Source: Anisodus tanguticus (Eukaryota; Streptophyta; Magnoliopsida; Solanales; Solanaceae). Taken from it: DNA of 64,000 nucleotides. The stretch lies in the NCBI GenBank assembly GCA_034509755.1, contig CM067557.1, positions 18,026,001-18,090,000 on the forward strand, given 5' to 3'. Made by a program: the position numbers and the translations under genes. Shown here piece by piece: positions 20,345 through 31,030 of the stretch (within the stretch, counting starts at the first letter, position 1; each line of letters begins with the position of its first letter). The notes under the pieces are model-generated. The model saw nothing but the letters and a program-made list of their open reading frames with translations. It made no database searches and was not told where the DNA came from.

Positions 20345-20349
20345 CCATC
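20345..20349. repeat. Target site duplication CCATC, right
   Basis: This is the second copy of the 5-bp duplication flanking the Copia element; see 11176-11180. Confidence 0.93.
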
Positions 20350-21063
20350 TTCCATAACAGCCTCATCTTCTCAAATACCAACAACAGTATCAATGTGTGA
20401 CAAACTAAAATTTGCACCTGAATATATTACAACTTACAAACAAATAAATAAATTTTATGATTATAAATCTAACCCTCATATTTTACGAAGTGCAAAACTT
20501 AGCAAATACCCAAGATTTTTGTGTAGTGAAAATCTAACCTTCATATAGTTTCAAAATTATTTACTTATGGTTTTATAGATAAAATAATAGTAGATGAAAT
20601 TTTTACAATATTGCTAAACTACCTCTTGTTATAATAGATTCTGTAAGAGAAATGATGAAATCATTCGAAAAAGGTATCTATGGTGTACAACTATTTGATG
20701 CCTCAACCGATTTAACTGGAAAACCTATTATAATATGTCAATTGTTTAAAATTGGAAAAAATAGCAACATCAGTGGAGATGATGAAGATCTCAAGATGAA
20801 GATACCATGTAACCTAGAAAAATTCCAAAAACTGCTGAGTGCCAAAAGAGCCATTGGACTATTAACAGTGAATAAAAAATAGAAGACATGTTAAAAGCAA
20901 GAAAAACCTGCATCATTGGAACCTCCAAAGGTGGAGAAGTTGAAGAAATCATTACCCTATTCTACGACAACGACATACTATCTCAGAACACTATGCAACT
21001 TACAAACATGCATGACCGAATTATAAATATGAAACACAACCATTCCAATGCAACTATGGAATA
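20345..21063 (+). pseudogene. Inverted viral transactivator fragment, part 2
   Basis: The plus strand continues the frame cut at 11180 and aligns with the minus-strand ORF at 7200-6813, including G-I-Y-G-V-Q-L-F-D-A-S. The open frame 20652-20882 extends past the stop seen in the other copy. After a stop at 20880, homologous sequence runs to about 21063. A frameshift lies near 20550. Confidence 0.85.
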
Positions 21064-21279
21064 ATACAAGCTTTTAACAAGCCAAAGGAAAAGGCCTGTT
21101 ATCAACATAAAAAATGATGCCAATATTACTCATACTACTATGAAAAAAGAAGGATCATCTAATCCTTTCGCATGAAATGGCCCAATGTTGTGTAACTACA
21201 GAAAGCCACAATATAACAATTTGATATGACCCAATGTAGTCTAACTAAAGCAAGCCCATATATTATCATCATACTACTA

Positions 21280-21452
21280 AAAGAGATACCATTCTTATTC
21301 TATAGGAGTATCTACTGAAAAAATAGAAACGATACCTTTCCTATTCTATTGGAGTATCTACTGAAAAAATAGAAACGATACTGTTCCTATTCTATAGGAG
21401 TATCTACTAAAAAAATTGAAACGATACCGTTCCTATTGTATAGGGGTATCAA
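21280..21452 (+). repeat. 46-bp tandem repeat, four units, upstream of viral promoter
   Basis: GGAGTATCTA or its variant starts at 21305, 21351, 21397 and 21443, an exact period of 46 bp. Each unit carries GAAACGATAC and TTCCTATTCTATAGG. The other viral copy has only about two units at 6192-6275. Confidence 0.93.
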
Positions 21453-21693
21453 GTTCTTCAAAGAAGACAACTTGCAAGATATTTGTGGAAGAAAGCAACC
21501 GACTTCAAATTGCAAAAGCCGTCAGACCCATGACATATATGATAGCCGAAAACGTTGAAAAATTTGCAACAAAGAAAAACAACTTTGAAGTAAATCTGCA
21601 AATTACTATTTGCTTTTAGACTTTTGTGACAAACTACTATTTGCTATTAGACTTTTGTAGCATAACAATAATGTAAGCAATCGAAGAGGTTAT

Positions 21694-21703
21694 CTATATA
21701 AAG
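21694..21703 (+). promoter_or_regulatory. TATA box, inverted viral promoter copy
   Basis: CTATATAAAG lies about 240 bp downstream of the 46-bp repeats, and the same element is conserved at 5909-5918 on the other strand. Transcription from it would run into the chromovirus gag/LTR region. Confidence 0.65.
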
Positions 21704-21865
21704 AGCCTCATTGTAACTTTTGAAGATATCTTTCGAAATACAACTTCAATCTTCTAAATATCCTCTCCCATGTTTATCTAAAACCCCATTTAGTCTATAA
21801 CCCATATCAATAAGAATATCATAATACCAGAGTCAGGGTGGGTTGAGTATCTCCGGTGATCTTGG

Positions 21866-22511
21866 AAAGACATATAATCAACACCACGAGACTCTACAAT
21901 ACCCATTATGTAAAGCCTCTCATGTATATTCATAATGAACTCGTATGCATCCTCTCTACGCGTGTCGTAGAATCTGGGCGGCTCCATCTTCAAAAACCTG
22001 CATGATCTCCTCATCCCCAACTATCAAAGTCAAGGTTGCTACTGGCCTAGGAGCATCCTCAGGGGCTGGTATACCATCAATGCGCGGGGCCATAGCAGCA
22101 GTAGGGTGCATCCTCGGTGTCTGCTCCTGCTCTAGAGTCCGTAATCCTGCTCTGCTTAGGAAATAACCTGGAGTAGTAGCACCACCCACGACATGCTAGG
22201 CATCGAGATATAGAAGTATACAGACCAAGATGTCCTGGAATACTGGGTCGGATATGACCTCGGAGTGAGTCTGGGCTGGCCCCATACCTCCCAGTTGCCT
22301 ATGCTCTCTCGAGCTAGTGCCTTGGCTAATGCTCTAAAGAAGCTGATAGTGCCTGTCTCTGTCCAGCCACAGGAGCCCCGCCCCTGGTCGGTGCAGCACT
22401 ACGACCTCTAGCTCAGCCGCGTCATCTATCCTATCCTTGTTCGCTCGTGCCGGCTCCAGCAGCAGGCTTGGGCATGCCGTCCTTCGTGATATCAGCTCGT
22501 GTCCTCACCAT
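21866..22511 (-). pseudogene. Chromovirus M1 gag, 5' part only
   Basis: The minus strand starts with M-V-R-T-R-A-D at 22511, a common start of Del/Tekay-type gag in nightshades. It reaches the gag-core phrase E-P-P-R-F-Y-D-T-R-R-E-D-A-Y-E-F at about 21980, close to that of P2 (58930-58990). Several stops occur. It is cut at about 21865 by the viral junction. A PBS and LTR precede it, so it belongs to a unit whose pol lies beyond the junction and is missing. Confidence 0.8.
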
Positions 22512-22720
22512 ATGTGAGAGAATAAAAATGAATCAAATACCAATTTAAACGTTCCAAATACCAATTTGAATAAATTAGCACAAAATAATTAAGATATTAA
22601 GATTTCCTAAATGTCCCAAAGCCTCTCGCAAATAAGTACGGAGCTTATTGTGCCGATCCGCAAGAGTGTACTAGACATGCTCTTGTACTTATAGACTGGG
22701 TAACCTAGGACTTTGATACC

Positions 22721-22731
22721 AACTTTGTCAC
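22721..22731 (-). promoter_or_regulatory. M1 primer binding site
   Basis: The minus strand reads TGGTATCAAAG, close to the initiator-Met PBS TGGTATCAGAG. It lies 4 bases from the LTR end, the same spacing as in P1 and P2. Confidence 0.78.
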
Positions 22732-22735
22732 ATCC

Positions 22736-25058
22736 CCAAATCGGGGAATGCTCGAGCATCTACCCCTTTCCAACGTGGTAGGCGAACCCGTCCCTTAATC
22801 ACAACTCAATTAAAAATAAAGTAGAACCCAACCATCAAATATACATAATAGTCTAGGATAGATAAGGAAATAGTGAGGAAGTAATACAACAATCCCAAAG
22901 AATCTGGTCTAAGGTCGTACAAGAGGCACTACTACATAAGTACAAGTCTGAATACTAATACATCATTTGCAAAGTAAAATACTGTCTCTAAATAGCAAAA
23001 TAAGACAAGTAGATGAGAGAGACATCTGGGCTGCGGACCATCCATGTGCTCACCCTAGATGCTCGTTAGTAAAAACCTTGGGAATTAGTTATGAGGAGAG
23101 GAAGTCAACCCCATCACGTATTCTGCACTCATAAAAGAATGCAGCAAGGTAGTATCAGTACAAACACTATGTACCGGTAAGTATCACAGGCCGACAACAG
23201 TTAGATAACATATATAAAGTAAGAGACTGAAAGATAGAGATGCTCACGATCAGATATAAACACTACACAGTCAAAGAATAGTATCACAACCACAAATACC
23301 AAGTCCGAATCCAATAAGTATAAATAGGTGAATATAAATGCATATGCAATGCAATGATACACACACGCTCCGGGCAGAATACCACCACGCCACTATAGTC
23401 ATGACCCATGGGGGACCCGTGAATTCTATGTACCTACTGCAGCGTACAACCCTATCCAATATATATTACGGAACGTGCAACCCGATCCAATGTATAAATA
23501 TATATGTTGTAGCGCCCAACCAAATCCAAATATATGATCATGAATGTATGAGTGATATGAATGATAATGAGAATATATCAAGCCAATCGTGCCACACATG
23601 GACATATAACATCATGTTAAGAATGAATCAATCCTTCCTTTATACACGGTCAAGTCTAGTATCATACACGTGGCGACGAACCACTAGATCAAATAAGAAA
23701 ATAACCACAATCAAGCAACAATACCAACCTAACTATTCCATCCCAACTTCATACCCGAAGGCGTCACATGCTTTCTCCAACAATCACTAACTCTACATAT
23801 GCTTTGCTAACCGAAGTCTAACCATAAGGTAAGTCGTAACCTACCTGGTAGTCGAGCGGGAGCTACGAACAATCACACATTTGCCTTGCCTTTTCGGAGA
23901 GCCTCCAAGTTCTCAAAGTCTATCTATAAATGAATTCAAAAGTGAAATTGGTAATCCAACGTTTTAGAAGTCTAATACTACTATTCAATTTCTAAATTAA
24001 CTCAAGAATAGGACAATTATATTATTCAAGTCAAAACCTCATTTTGGTATAAACCCTAACTTTCAAGCTTTCATCAACCTAAATAGAAGATTCAAGCATA
24101 TTAGTTACTAAATCATCAAAATCCATCGTTTGATTAGTCAAATCCACCAATAATTCTCATTTAGGAAGGCTAAAACTCAAATAGTGAAATAGACATCAAA
24201 ACACATCTTCCTTGTTAAGTTTTATAGGAATTCTAGTATGGATTCAAGTTTAGAAAAGGTAAAGGAATGAATTCTAGGTTAGATAACTTACCCACAAGAG
24301 AAATCAATGAAGAACTCCTTCAATTCGCCTCCAAGATGCTTAGGATTGATAAATGAAGGGTTTTAACTAATGCATTAAATAGATTCTGGTCCCTGTTGTC
24401 TGCTGCTGCGGTCACTAGTCTGTTACAATAGGTCCGCACTAGCGACCCACTACTTGCTATGTTGACTCAACACGACCCATTAAAACTCTCCATAGTGGAT
24501 TAGGCCACGCTGTGGCGGGTTGGCTACGGCGCCTGTGGTGTCGCTACGACGGATACCAAACACCAGAAAATTGCTAGTTTTCACAAACTCAACCCTAAAA
24601 TCCAACAATCATCCGAGATCTCCCAAACACAAACTAGACATGCATCCATATATAAAAATATGTTGCGGACTAACTCGTGGTCTAAAAATTCCAAACGGAG
24701 GTCTATTTGACCAGGTCAACACCCAAAGGCCAAAGACCAACTTTCCAACCAATAATAAAAAATTCTCTCGAATACCTTGGGAATCAATCTGAACATCCCA
24801 CCAAGTCATAATCAACCATCTAGACCTCTCTTAATCGATGGATTTCGGAAAAAGGCCCGTTTTCCCCAAAGTCAACTATTGGTAAAACATTTTTCACTTT
24901 AAGGCTCTATTTCACAAAAGTCATAAAAATCTCACCCGATCACTTCAAGAATTGTACCACCCATCCCTGCGGGTCAGAGTCGTACTTATAGGGCCCTGGG
25001 AAAGGTCACTCGAGGTAAATAGGTCAAAAGTGCAATAACGACCAAAAATGTCATTATA
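22736..25058 (-). repeat. M1 LTR shared between two chromovirus units
   Basis: In minus orientation it starts TATAATGACATTTTTGG at 25058 and ends GGGGATGTGACA at 22736, about 2.3 kb. The start matches the P2 3' LTR start (TGTAATGACC), and a later phrase, GCAGGGATGGGT, matches P2 at 63529. Pol sequence lies upstream and PBS plus gag downstream, so this one LTR serves as 3' LTR of one unit and 5' LTR of the next. Non-coding short frames inside it are not genes. Confidence 0.82.
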
Positions 25059-25069
25059 TTAGATACTAA

Positions 25070-25470
25070 TTACACAATCGCTCGTCCTTGAGTGACAAAG
25101 AAAGAATGGGGGAGGGGGGGGGGGAGAAAGTACTTGAGTTAGCAAACAACTGGGGATATCTGGCACCCATATTGGATTCGGTCTCCCATGTGGCCTCCTC
25201 AATAGGATGATGATTCCATTGCACCTTACAGAAGCTATCTCCTTACACCTCAACTTCCTAACCTACCTATCTAAAATCGCTACAGGATCCTCCTCATAAG
25301 ACAAATTCTCATCAAGCAACATAGAATCCCAATGAATGATATAAGACCCGTCTGAATGGTACATCTTCATCATAAAAATTGGAAAATCGTATGAACACCC
25401 GACAGGCCTAGTGGAAAATCCAACTCATAAGCAACAACGCTAACACAATGGAGAATCGCAAATGGATAAA
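25070..25470 (-). pseudogene. M1 integrase C-terminus and chromodomain remnant
   Basis: The minus strand still shows K-E-I-A-S-V-R-C-N, the equivalent of the K-x-V-K-V-Q-W chromodomain-like end in P2 (63240-63300). An expanded C-run (plus-strand G-run 25108-25124) and a degenerate G-A-rich tail follow before the LTR. Chromodomains steer integration to heterochromatin in this clade. Confidence 0.65.
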
Positions 25471-25476
25471 TGTACC

Positions 25477-26152
25477 TCAGGATATCACACCCTTCATGGT
25501 TGATATATTCAGAAGAACATGCTCACCTTTCATAAACTCTAGATCTTGGACTTTCCGGTCTACATACATCTTTTGCCGACTCTGAGCTGACATAAGCTTT
25601 TCCTGAATAAGCTTCACCTTATCTAAAGACTCCCTTAACAAATCTATACCCCACGGTCTAACCTCAAAAGCATAAAAAAACCATCCAATAGGAGAACGAC
25701 ACCTCCTACCATAGATAGCCTCGAACGACACCATATCAATGTTGGAATTGTAACAATTATTGTATGCGTACTCTGCTAAGGGTAAGAACTGGTTCCAATA
25801 ACCATAAAAATCAATGACACATGCTCTCAACATATCCTCGAGCACCTGTATAGTCCTCTCGGACTGTCCATACATCTGGGGATGAAAAACGGTACTAAGA
25901 TCCTACTGAGTACCCAACTATGCCTACAACGTCGGCCAAAAATGGAAAGTAAACTGAGGACCTTGATAAGAGATTATAGAAATAGGAACCCCATGCAATT
26001 CCATAATCTCACGGATGTAAATCTTGGCCAACTTCTCTGCATTATAGGTAACCTAAACTGGAATGAAGTGCGCAGAATTGGTCAGCCTATCTATAATAAC
26101 CCAAATTAAATCAAACATACCCAAGGTCTTCAGAAGACCTACAACGAAATCC
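25477..26152 (-). pseudogene. M1 integrase core, C-terminal part
   Basis: The open frame 25477-25875 includes G-Q-S-E-R-T-I-Q-V-L-E-D-M-L-R-A, the region of the catalytic glutamate. Next come A-Y-N-N and the diagnostic Y-G-R-R-C-R-S-P-I-G-W of plant chromovirus integrase. Upstream to 26152, D-F-V-V-G-L is visible with stops between. The core is split from its N-terminus by the insert at 26153-26352. Confidence 0.9.
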
Positions 26153-26352
26153 AAGAGGCTCAGGCAAGGTTATCGGAGTACGTCCGCCGTTGTCTTTTCT
26201 GTCGAGGTTTCTTGCAAGGAGTCGACACTCTGAGATGTCAATAGAGAGAGCAGAAAAGCGAGCCGTGAGTGTTCGAGTCTGTAATGAAGGAAATGCACCT
26301 TCTCTGATTAGAAGGGTACGAGACTCCTTTTCCTACGAAATTTCATACAATA
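26153..26352. other. ~200-bp insert of foreign composition in M1 integrase
   Basis: P2 at 62310-62350 reads straight from the E-W-K codons to D-F-V-V-G-L. In M1 these two are separated by about 200 bp of GC-richer sequence unlike the element. The sequence contains GGGTACGA twice, near 26313 and 26353. No transposon ends or clear target duplication are seen. It could be organellar or host DNA captured during repair. Confidence 0.7.
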
Positions 26353-26710
26353 GGGTACGACGATCCTCTCCCACTTCCACTCGGGAATAGACATGCTCTG
26401 AAGCACACCACCTGGTCTTTAGTGCTCATACTTGACTTGCTAATAATTCCCATACTGAGCAATGAAATCTGCAATATCTTTCTTCATCTGACCCTACTAG
26501 TAATCTGTATCAAGTCACGATACATCTTAGTAGCACATGGATGAATATAATATCTGGAACTATGGGCCTCATCTAATATCAAATGAATCAAACCACCAAC
26601 ACAAGGAACGCACACCCGTTCCTTAATCCTCAGAACACCTTCATCATCAAGAACGACATCCGTGGCCTCACCATGCAACACCTCAACATGAATCTTGCAT
26701 AACTGAGCAT
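26353..26710 (-). pseudogene. M1 integrase N-terminus (zinc domain)
   Basis: The minus-strand frame 26484-26681 contains H-S-S-R-Y-Y-I-H-P-x-A-T-K-M-Y-R-D-L, the histidine pair of the HHCC domain. It is followed, with a stop between, by the E-W-K-W-E-R-I phrase at about 26355. The arrangement matches P1 and P2. Confidence 0.85.
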
Positions 26711-26719
26711 TCTTAACTG

Positions 26720-27300
26720 TTAAGCCCTAATCTGCTCCAAAAGAGACGACCTCGCCTCAACACACGCTAAAACTCTACCCAGATTTGAAATATCTAATTG
26801 CACAAAACTATTAGCTAGAGTTTGAACCTCCATGGATAAGGGATGCTTCGAAGCAACCAACCAAGCTAAACAACCCATACTCATTGCCTTGCGGCTCAAG
26901 GAATCAACTACCACATTAGCTTTACTCGTATGGTAAAGTATAGTGATATCATAATCCTTTAGAAGCTCCATCCACCTATGCTGCCTAGATTTGAGATCCC
27001 TCTGACTGAACATGTGTTGAAGGCTGTGATGATTGGTAAACACCTCAGAATAGACCCCATATAGATAGTGCCTCATAATCTTCAAAGCGAAGACTACCTC
27101 TAACAACTCCATACCATGGGTAGGGTAGTTCTTCTCGTGGATCTTTAACTATATAGAAGCATAGGCAATGACCTTGACCTCTTACATCAACACAACGCAT
27201 AAACCAACAGGGGACGCATCACAATAAACTGAGAAATCCTTACCCTTCAAGGGTAATGCCAAAATAGGAGCCGAAGTCAATAGGGTTTTGAGATTTTGAG
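26720..27300 (-). pseudogene. M1 RNase H domain
   Basis: Reading from about 27230, V-Y-C-D-A-S gives the first aspartate. Then come stops, and the frame 26720-27112 has M-E-L-L-E-V-V, F-T-N-H-H-S-L-Q-H and the linker D-I-T-I-L-Y-H-T-S-K-A-N-V-V-V-D-S-L-S-R. All are standard for plant Ty3/Gypsy elements. The canonical T-D-H has become T-N-H, so one catalytic aspartate is lost. Confidence 0.9.
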
Positions 27301-27531
27301 AGCTCTCTTCACAAGAATCGAACCACTAAAAAGGGACCTATTTCTGAGTCAATCTGGTCAGGTGAGATGCAATAGAAGCAAATCCTTTCATGAACCGACG
27401 GTAGTAACTGGTCAACCCCATGAAGCTATGAATCTCAGTCATAGTAGTGGGCCTCACCTAATTCCTAACAACCTCAATCTTCTTGGGATAAACAATAATC
27501 CAGTCATTTGACACCACATGGCCTAAAGTAT
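27300..27531 (-). pseudogene. M1 RT C-terminal end
   Basis: The minus strand shows G-H-V-V-S-N at about 27510 and Y-Y-R-R-F-M-K-G-F at about 27390, the thumb/connection of chromovirus RT. The palm with the catalytic box is missing because the sequence changes at about 27531 to an LTR of element P1. Confidence 0.85.
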
Positions 27532-27532
27532 T

Positions 27533-28246
27533 TGGGCCCAAGTCCACTGTTTATATATACGTATACTTGGGCCCAATGCCACACATTTTTGCACATATAT
27601 TGGACCTAAAGCCACAATTATTTATTATTTCAGTTAAACAAGTTATTCTTCATTTCAGTATAGGAAGTATTCAAATTCTTTGATTTCTTGTTTAGTTATC
27701 AGTTTTCAGTTTCAGTATATTATCCGTTTATTGATTTGGGTTGTCCTTCCCTGAGTACCCCACAACTATTTATTCTTTTAGTTGATTACATATGTCCCTT
27801 TTGCATGGGGATTGCACTTCGCAGTGCAGGTGTTGAGTTTCAGGATGATGGATCTGCTCGGTAGGATTGCTTCCGTATCAGCTGCTTGGTGAGCTCCATC
27901 TTATTCAGGATGTTAGTGTATTATTTCATTATTATAATTTATGATAGAGGTGTGACAGGGCCTTGTCCTGGTAGAAAGTATTTAGTTAGACTCATGTAAG
28001 AGGTTTCATAGACTAGACTAGCTAGTATGTCATGTCAGCATTTGTTTTTCAGACGTGCTATATTTTCAGATAATTCCACAATGTTATTTCACACTATATT
28101 TTCAGTATTTAGTTTGCATGTTTTAAATCATTACTGTAGTATGTTTTGATGCCCATATTGATTCAACAGCCATATGGTTTGCTTGATCACATGCAGTTAG
28201 GCACCTAGTGCCTTGTTTCATCCACACTATGGTTTAGGGTGTGATA
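27533..28246 (+). repeat. P1 5' LTR, 5'-truncated
   Basis: This matches the last ~700 bp of the 3' LTR (about 34125-34822), including GTATACTTGGGCCCAA and the GGGCCTTGTCCTGGTAGA block. The first ~1 kb, and thus the promoter part, is missing. It abuts the M1 RT fragment. Confidence 0.88.
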
Positions 28247-28250
28247 AAGC

Positions 28251-28268
28251 TTGGTATAAGATTTCTAG
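28251..28268 (+). promoter_or_regulatory. P1 primer binding site
   Basis: TTGGTATAAGATTTCTAGG follows the LTR end after 4 bases and resembles the TGGTATCAGAGCCTAGG initiator-Met site with a few changes. Confidence 0.75.
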
Positions 28269-28454
28269 GTTCAACTGTCTTAGGGAGTCTATGAAACTGT
28301 GTCTATTGGAGTCACTTTTATATGTGTGAGGGCCCCACTCATGTAAGCAGTTGACCACCAAGACATATAGGATTGTCTCACTTATTTCAGACTTTAGATT
28401 GTACAATTAGAGCTATACCTTTAGGACATCCTTCTAAATCATATGTATTACGTA

Positions 28455-29773
28455 TTTCAGAAAATGCCGCTAATGATGTTCGTGAGGAAAATGTTTAGGC
28501 GCAGGGAGCCAATTCGGGTATAGCACCACCCGATACCAGTGGAACTGCGGAGATCCTAGTTTTGCAACCTAGTTCCACTAATTTGGATGTTAGGGGAGCT
28601 ATTAAGTTGCTCACCCAACTTATGTCTATTCAAGCCCAACGTCAGGGAATGACTCCAAGCATGGGAACTAATGGAGAGTCATCCAGTTCTAGGACTCATG
28701 AGTTTGTTCGTATATACCCTCCAGTGTTCACAAGGTCAACCAAGATAGAGAATCCACATAATTTTATTGATGGGCTACAGAAAATCTTTCTTGTTATGAA
28801 TATTACTAAGACAGAGGTATTAGAGTTGGGAGTTTATTAGTTGCAGGATGTTGCCAATATCAGGTATGAGTCATGGGAGTAGTCCCATGGGGAAGATGCA
28901 CTTTAAACAACTTGGGATGAGTTTACTGATGCTTTTATTGAGCACTTTCTTCCAGTTGAAGTTAGGGAAGCAAAGGCCATTGAATTCGAAAAGCTTAAGA
29001 AGAACGGTAGGAGTGTGTATGAGTACTATCTTTAGTTTTTATTTTTGGCAATGTATGCTCCACATATGGTTCCAGATATGAGGGCCAGAGTTAGGTGTTT
29101 TGTTTATGGTCTTGATCCCTATTTATACGATATGGCTGATATTACAACTTACAACAAAGAGATGACTATTACAAAGATGGTTGCTTTCATATAGAGTAAT
29201 GAGAATAGGTTGAAAGTAGATGAAGCCTTGCAAAAAGAAAAGGACTGGGAGTTTATTAAGAGAGCCAACTATTCAGGTCACTTCAGTCATGGGGGAGGCG
29301 GACCCAGTCAATTCTTCAAGAATAGATCATTAAGACCTGCTCTATCTTCAGCTAGTGCCCCAGCCCCAAAGTCCAAGAATGAGAATAAGAGGCAGAACTT
29401 TAGAGTAGTAGGCTTACAGTCACACATCAGCATAGGCCACAAGGGTTTCCAATATCCTATTTGCAACACTTGTGGTAAAAGGCACTCAAGGGTGTGTTGT
29501 TCAACCATGGATGATTGCTTTAGGTATGGTCAACAAGGTCTCTTTCTAAGGGATTGCCCATTGGAAAGGCAAGGTACTGGTGGTAACATAGCCCACTCCA
29601 CCAATTCAATAGTTAATTGCAATTCTCAGGCCCAACCAGGGCGTGGTGCGGCTAAGTCTGGTAACACATACATAGGTCCAAACCTCCTATATGATTTAGC
29701 CATCCTTCATGATATAGAGGCTCGTACAAATGGCATCACATGTATTTTAACAGTATTCACTTTAGAAGTTTAA
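28455..29773 (+). pseudogene. P1 gag with zinc-knuckle remnants
   Basis: The frame can be followed from about 28460 with an in-frame TAG at about 28496. The gag core P-P-V-F-T-R-S and N-F-I-D-G-L-Q-K-I-F lies near 28720-28790, and a shift lies near 28840. The frame 29210-29773 ends with C-N-T-C-G-K-R-H and a second knuckle-like C-F-R-Y-G-Q-Q-G-L-F-L-R-D-C. In the second, one cysteine is tyrosine and the histidine is leucine. Del/Tekay-type gag forms the particle; this one is non-functional. Confidence 0.88.
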
Positions 29774-30240
29774 GCCCTTATGGATCCTAGATCCACTATG
29801 TCATATGTAATCCATTTTATTGCTAAGAAGTTTGGCATAGAACCAGAAAATTTAGACAAACCTTTTGAGGTATCCACTCCAGTTGGTGAGTCAGTTATAG
29901 CTAGGCGGGTATACATGGGTTATCCAGTTAAAATCTATCACCGCATTACCATAGCCGATTTGGTAGATTTAAAAATGGCAGACTTTGATGTGTTCATGGG
30001 TATGTATTGGTTGTCTTCATGTTATGCCATAGTAGGTTGTAGAACCAAAATTTTTAGTTTCGAGTTTCTCGGTTAACCAGTCATAGAATGGACCGATGAT
30101 GCAGTAGCAACCATGAGTAGGTTTATTTCCTATCTTAAAGCTAGAAAAATAATGTCTAAGGGATATATTTACCATCTAGTTCGGGTTAGGAATGCTAATA
30201 CCCAGACCCCAACTCTTCAGTCCATACCAGTTGTTAATAA
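29774..30240 (+). pseudogene. P1 aspartic protease
   Basis: The frame 29780-30076 begins D-P-R-S-T-M-S-Y-V, where relatives have D-x-G-S-T: the active-site glycine is arginine. F-D-V-F-M-G-M-Y-W-L near 29985 is the C-terminal part of the fold. A one-stop break follows at 30074. It is located between the gag knuckle and RT as expected. Confidence 0.88.
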
Positions 30241-31030
30241 CTTTCTAAAAGTCTTCTTAGAAGATCTTCCCGGAGTTCCTCCTGACAGGTAGATTGACTT
30301 TGGAATTGATTTGCTTCTCGGCACCAAGTTGATATCCATTTCGCCATACATAATGGTTCATGCATAGTTAAGAGAACTAAAAGCCTAGTTGAAATATCTC
30401 CTTAATAAGGGATTTATTAGACCAAGTGTGCCACTATAGGGTGCACCAGTCTTGTTTGTTCGAAAGAAGGATGTGTCTTTGCATTTGTGCATTGACTATC
30501 GTCAGTTGAACAAGGTCAGCATCAAGAACAAATATCATCTTCCCAGAATCGTGATTTATTTGACCAACTTCAGGGTGCTCAGTGTTATTCCAAAATTGAC
30601 CTTAGATCAGGGTACCATCAGCTTAAGGTTAAGGAAGTTAATAATCTGAAAACCACCTTCAGAACTCACTATGGTCATTTCGAATTTTGCGTCATGTCAT
30701 TCGGATTGACTAATGCACGAGCTTCTTTCATGGATCTTATGAACAATGTCTTCAAGTCTTATCTTTACCTTTTCATCGTTGTCTTCATTGATGATATTCT
30801 TGTCTATTCACATAGTGAGGCTGATCATACATAATATCTCAAAATAGTGTTGCGGACACTTCAGGACCGCAAGCTCTATGCGAAATTTTCCAAATGTGAA
30901 TTTTGGCTCAAGCAAGTGGCATTATTAAGCCATATGATTCCAGGCGAAGGCGTCCAGGTTGATTTATAGAAAATAGACGTTACAAAGAATTAGCCCAGAA
31001 CCACTTCTACTTTAGATATACGAAGTTTAT
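30241..31030 (+). pseudogene. P1 reverse transcriptase
   Basis: Fragments in two frames cover L-C-I-D-Y-R-Q-L-N-K-V (30485), F-R-T-H-Y-G-H-F-E-F (30660) and the catalytic F-I-D-D-I-L-V-Y-S (30787-30813). Stops at 30362 and 30424, a shift near 30590 and further stops break it. The catalytic box is intact. Confidence 0.92.

Larger units (their letters stand above)
21064..21865 (+). promoter_or_regulatory. Inverted copy of viral intergenic region
   Basis: This aligns in reverse to 5630-6600. It contains a four-unit 46-bp repeat, a TATA element at 21694-21703 and the first part of the leader. Relative to the other copy it lacks 151 bp of leader. It ends at about 21865, where similarity stops and chromovirus gag sequence begins. 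Confidence 0.8.

Noticed and set aside
21280..21452. Possible link between the viral 46-bp repeat and the 46-bp Ogre array or the 46-bp Copia duplication
   Set aside because: Only the length coincides; the sequences are unrelated.
23338..23790. 150-codon plus-strand frame inside the M1 LTR
   Set aside because: It is antisense to the element, of low complexity, and has no domain. LTRs often carry such chance frames.
25108..25124. G-run as possible quadruplex or polypurine tract of M1
   Set aside because: It lies on the wrong strand for M1's polypurine tract. A low-complexity run alone is not evidence of function.
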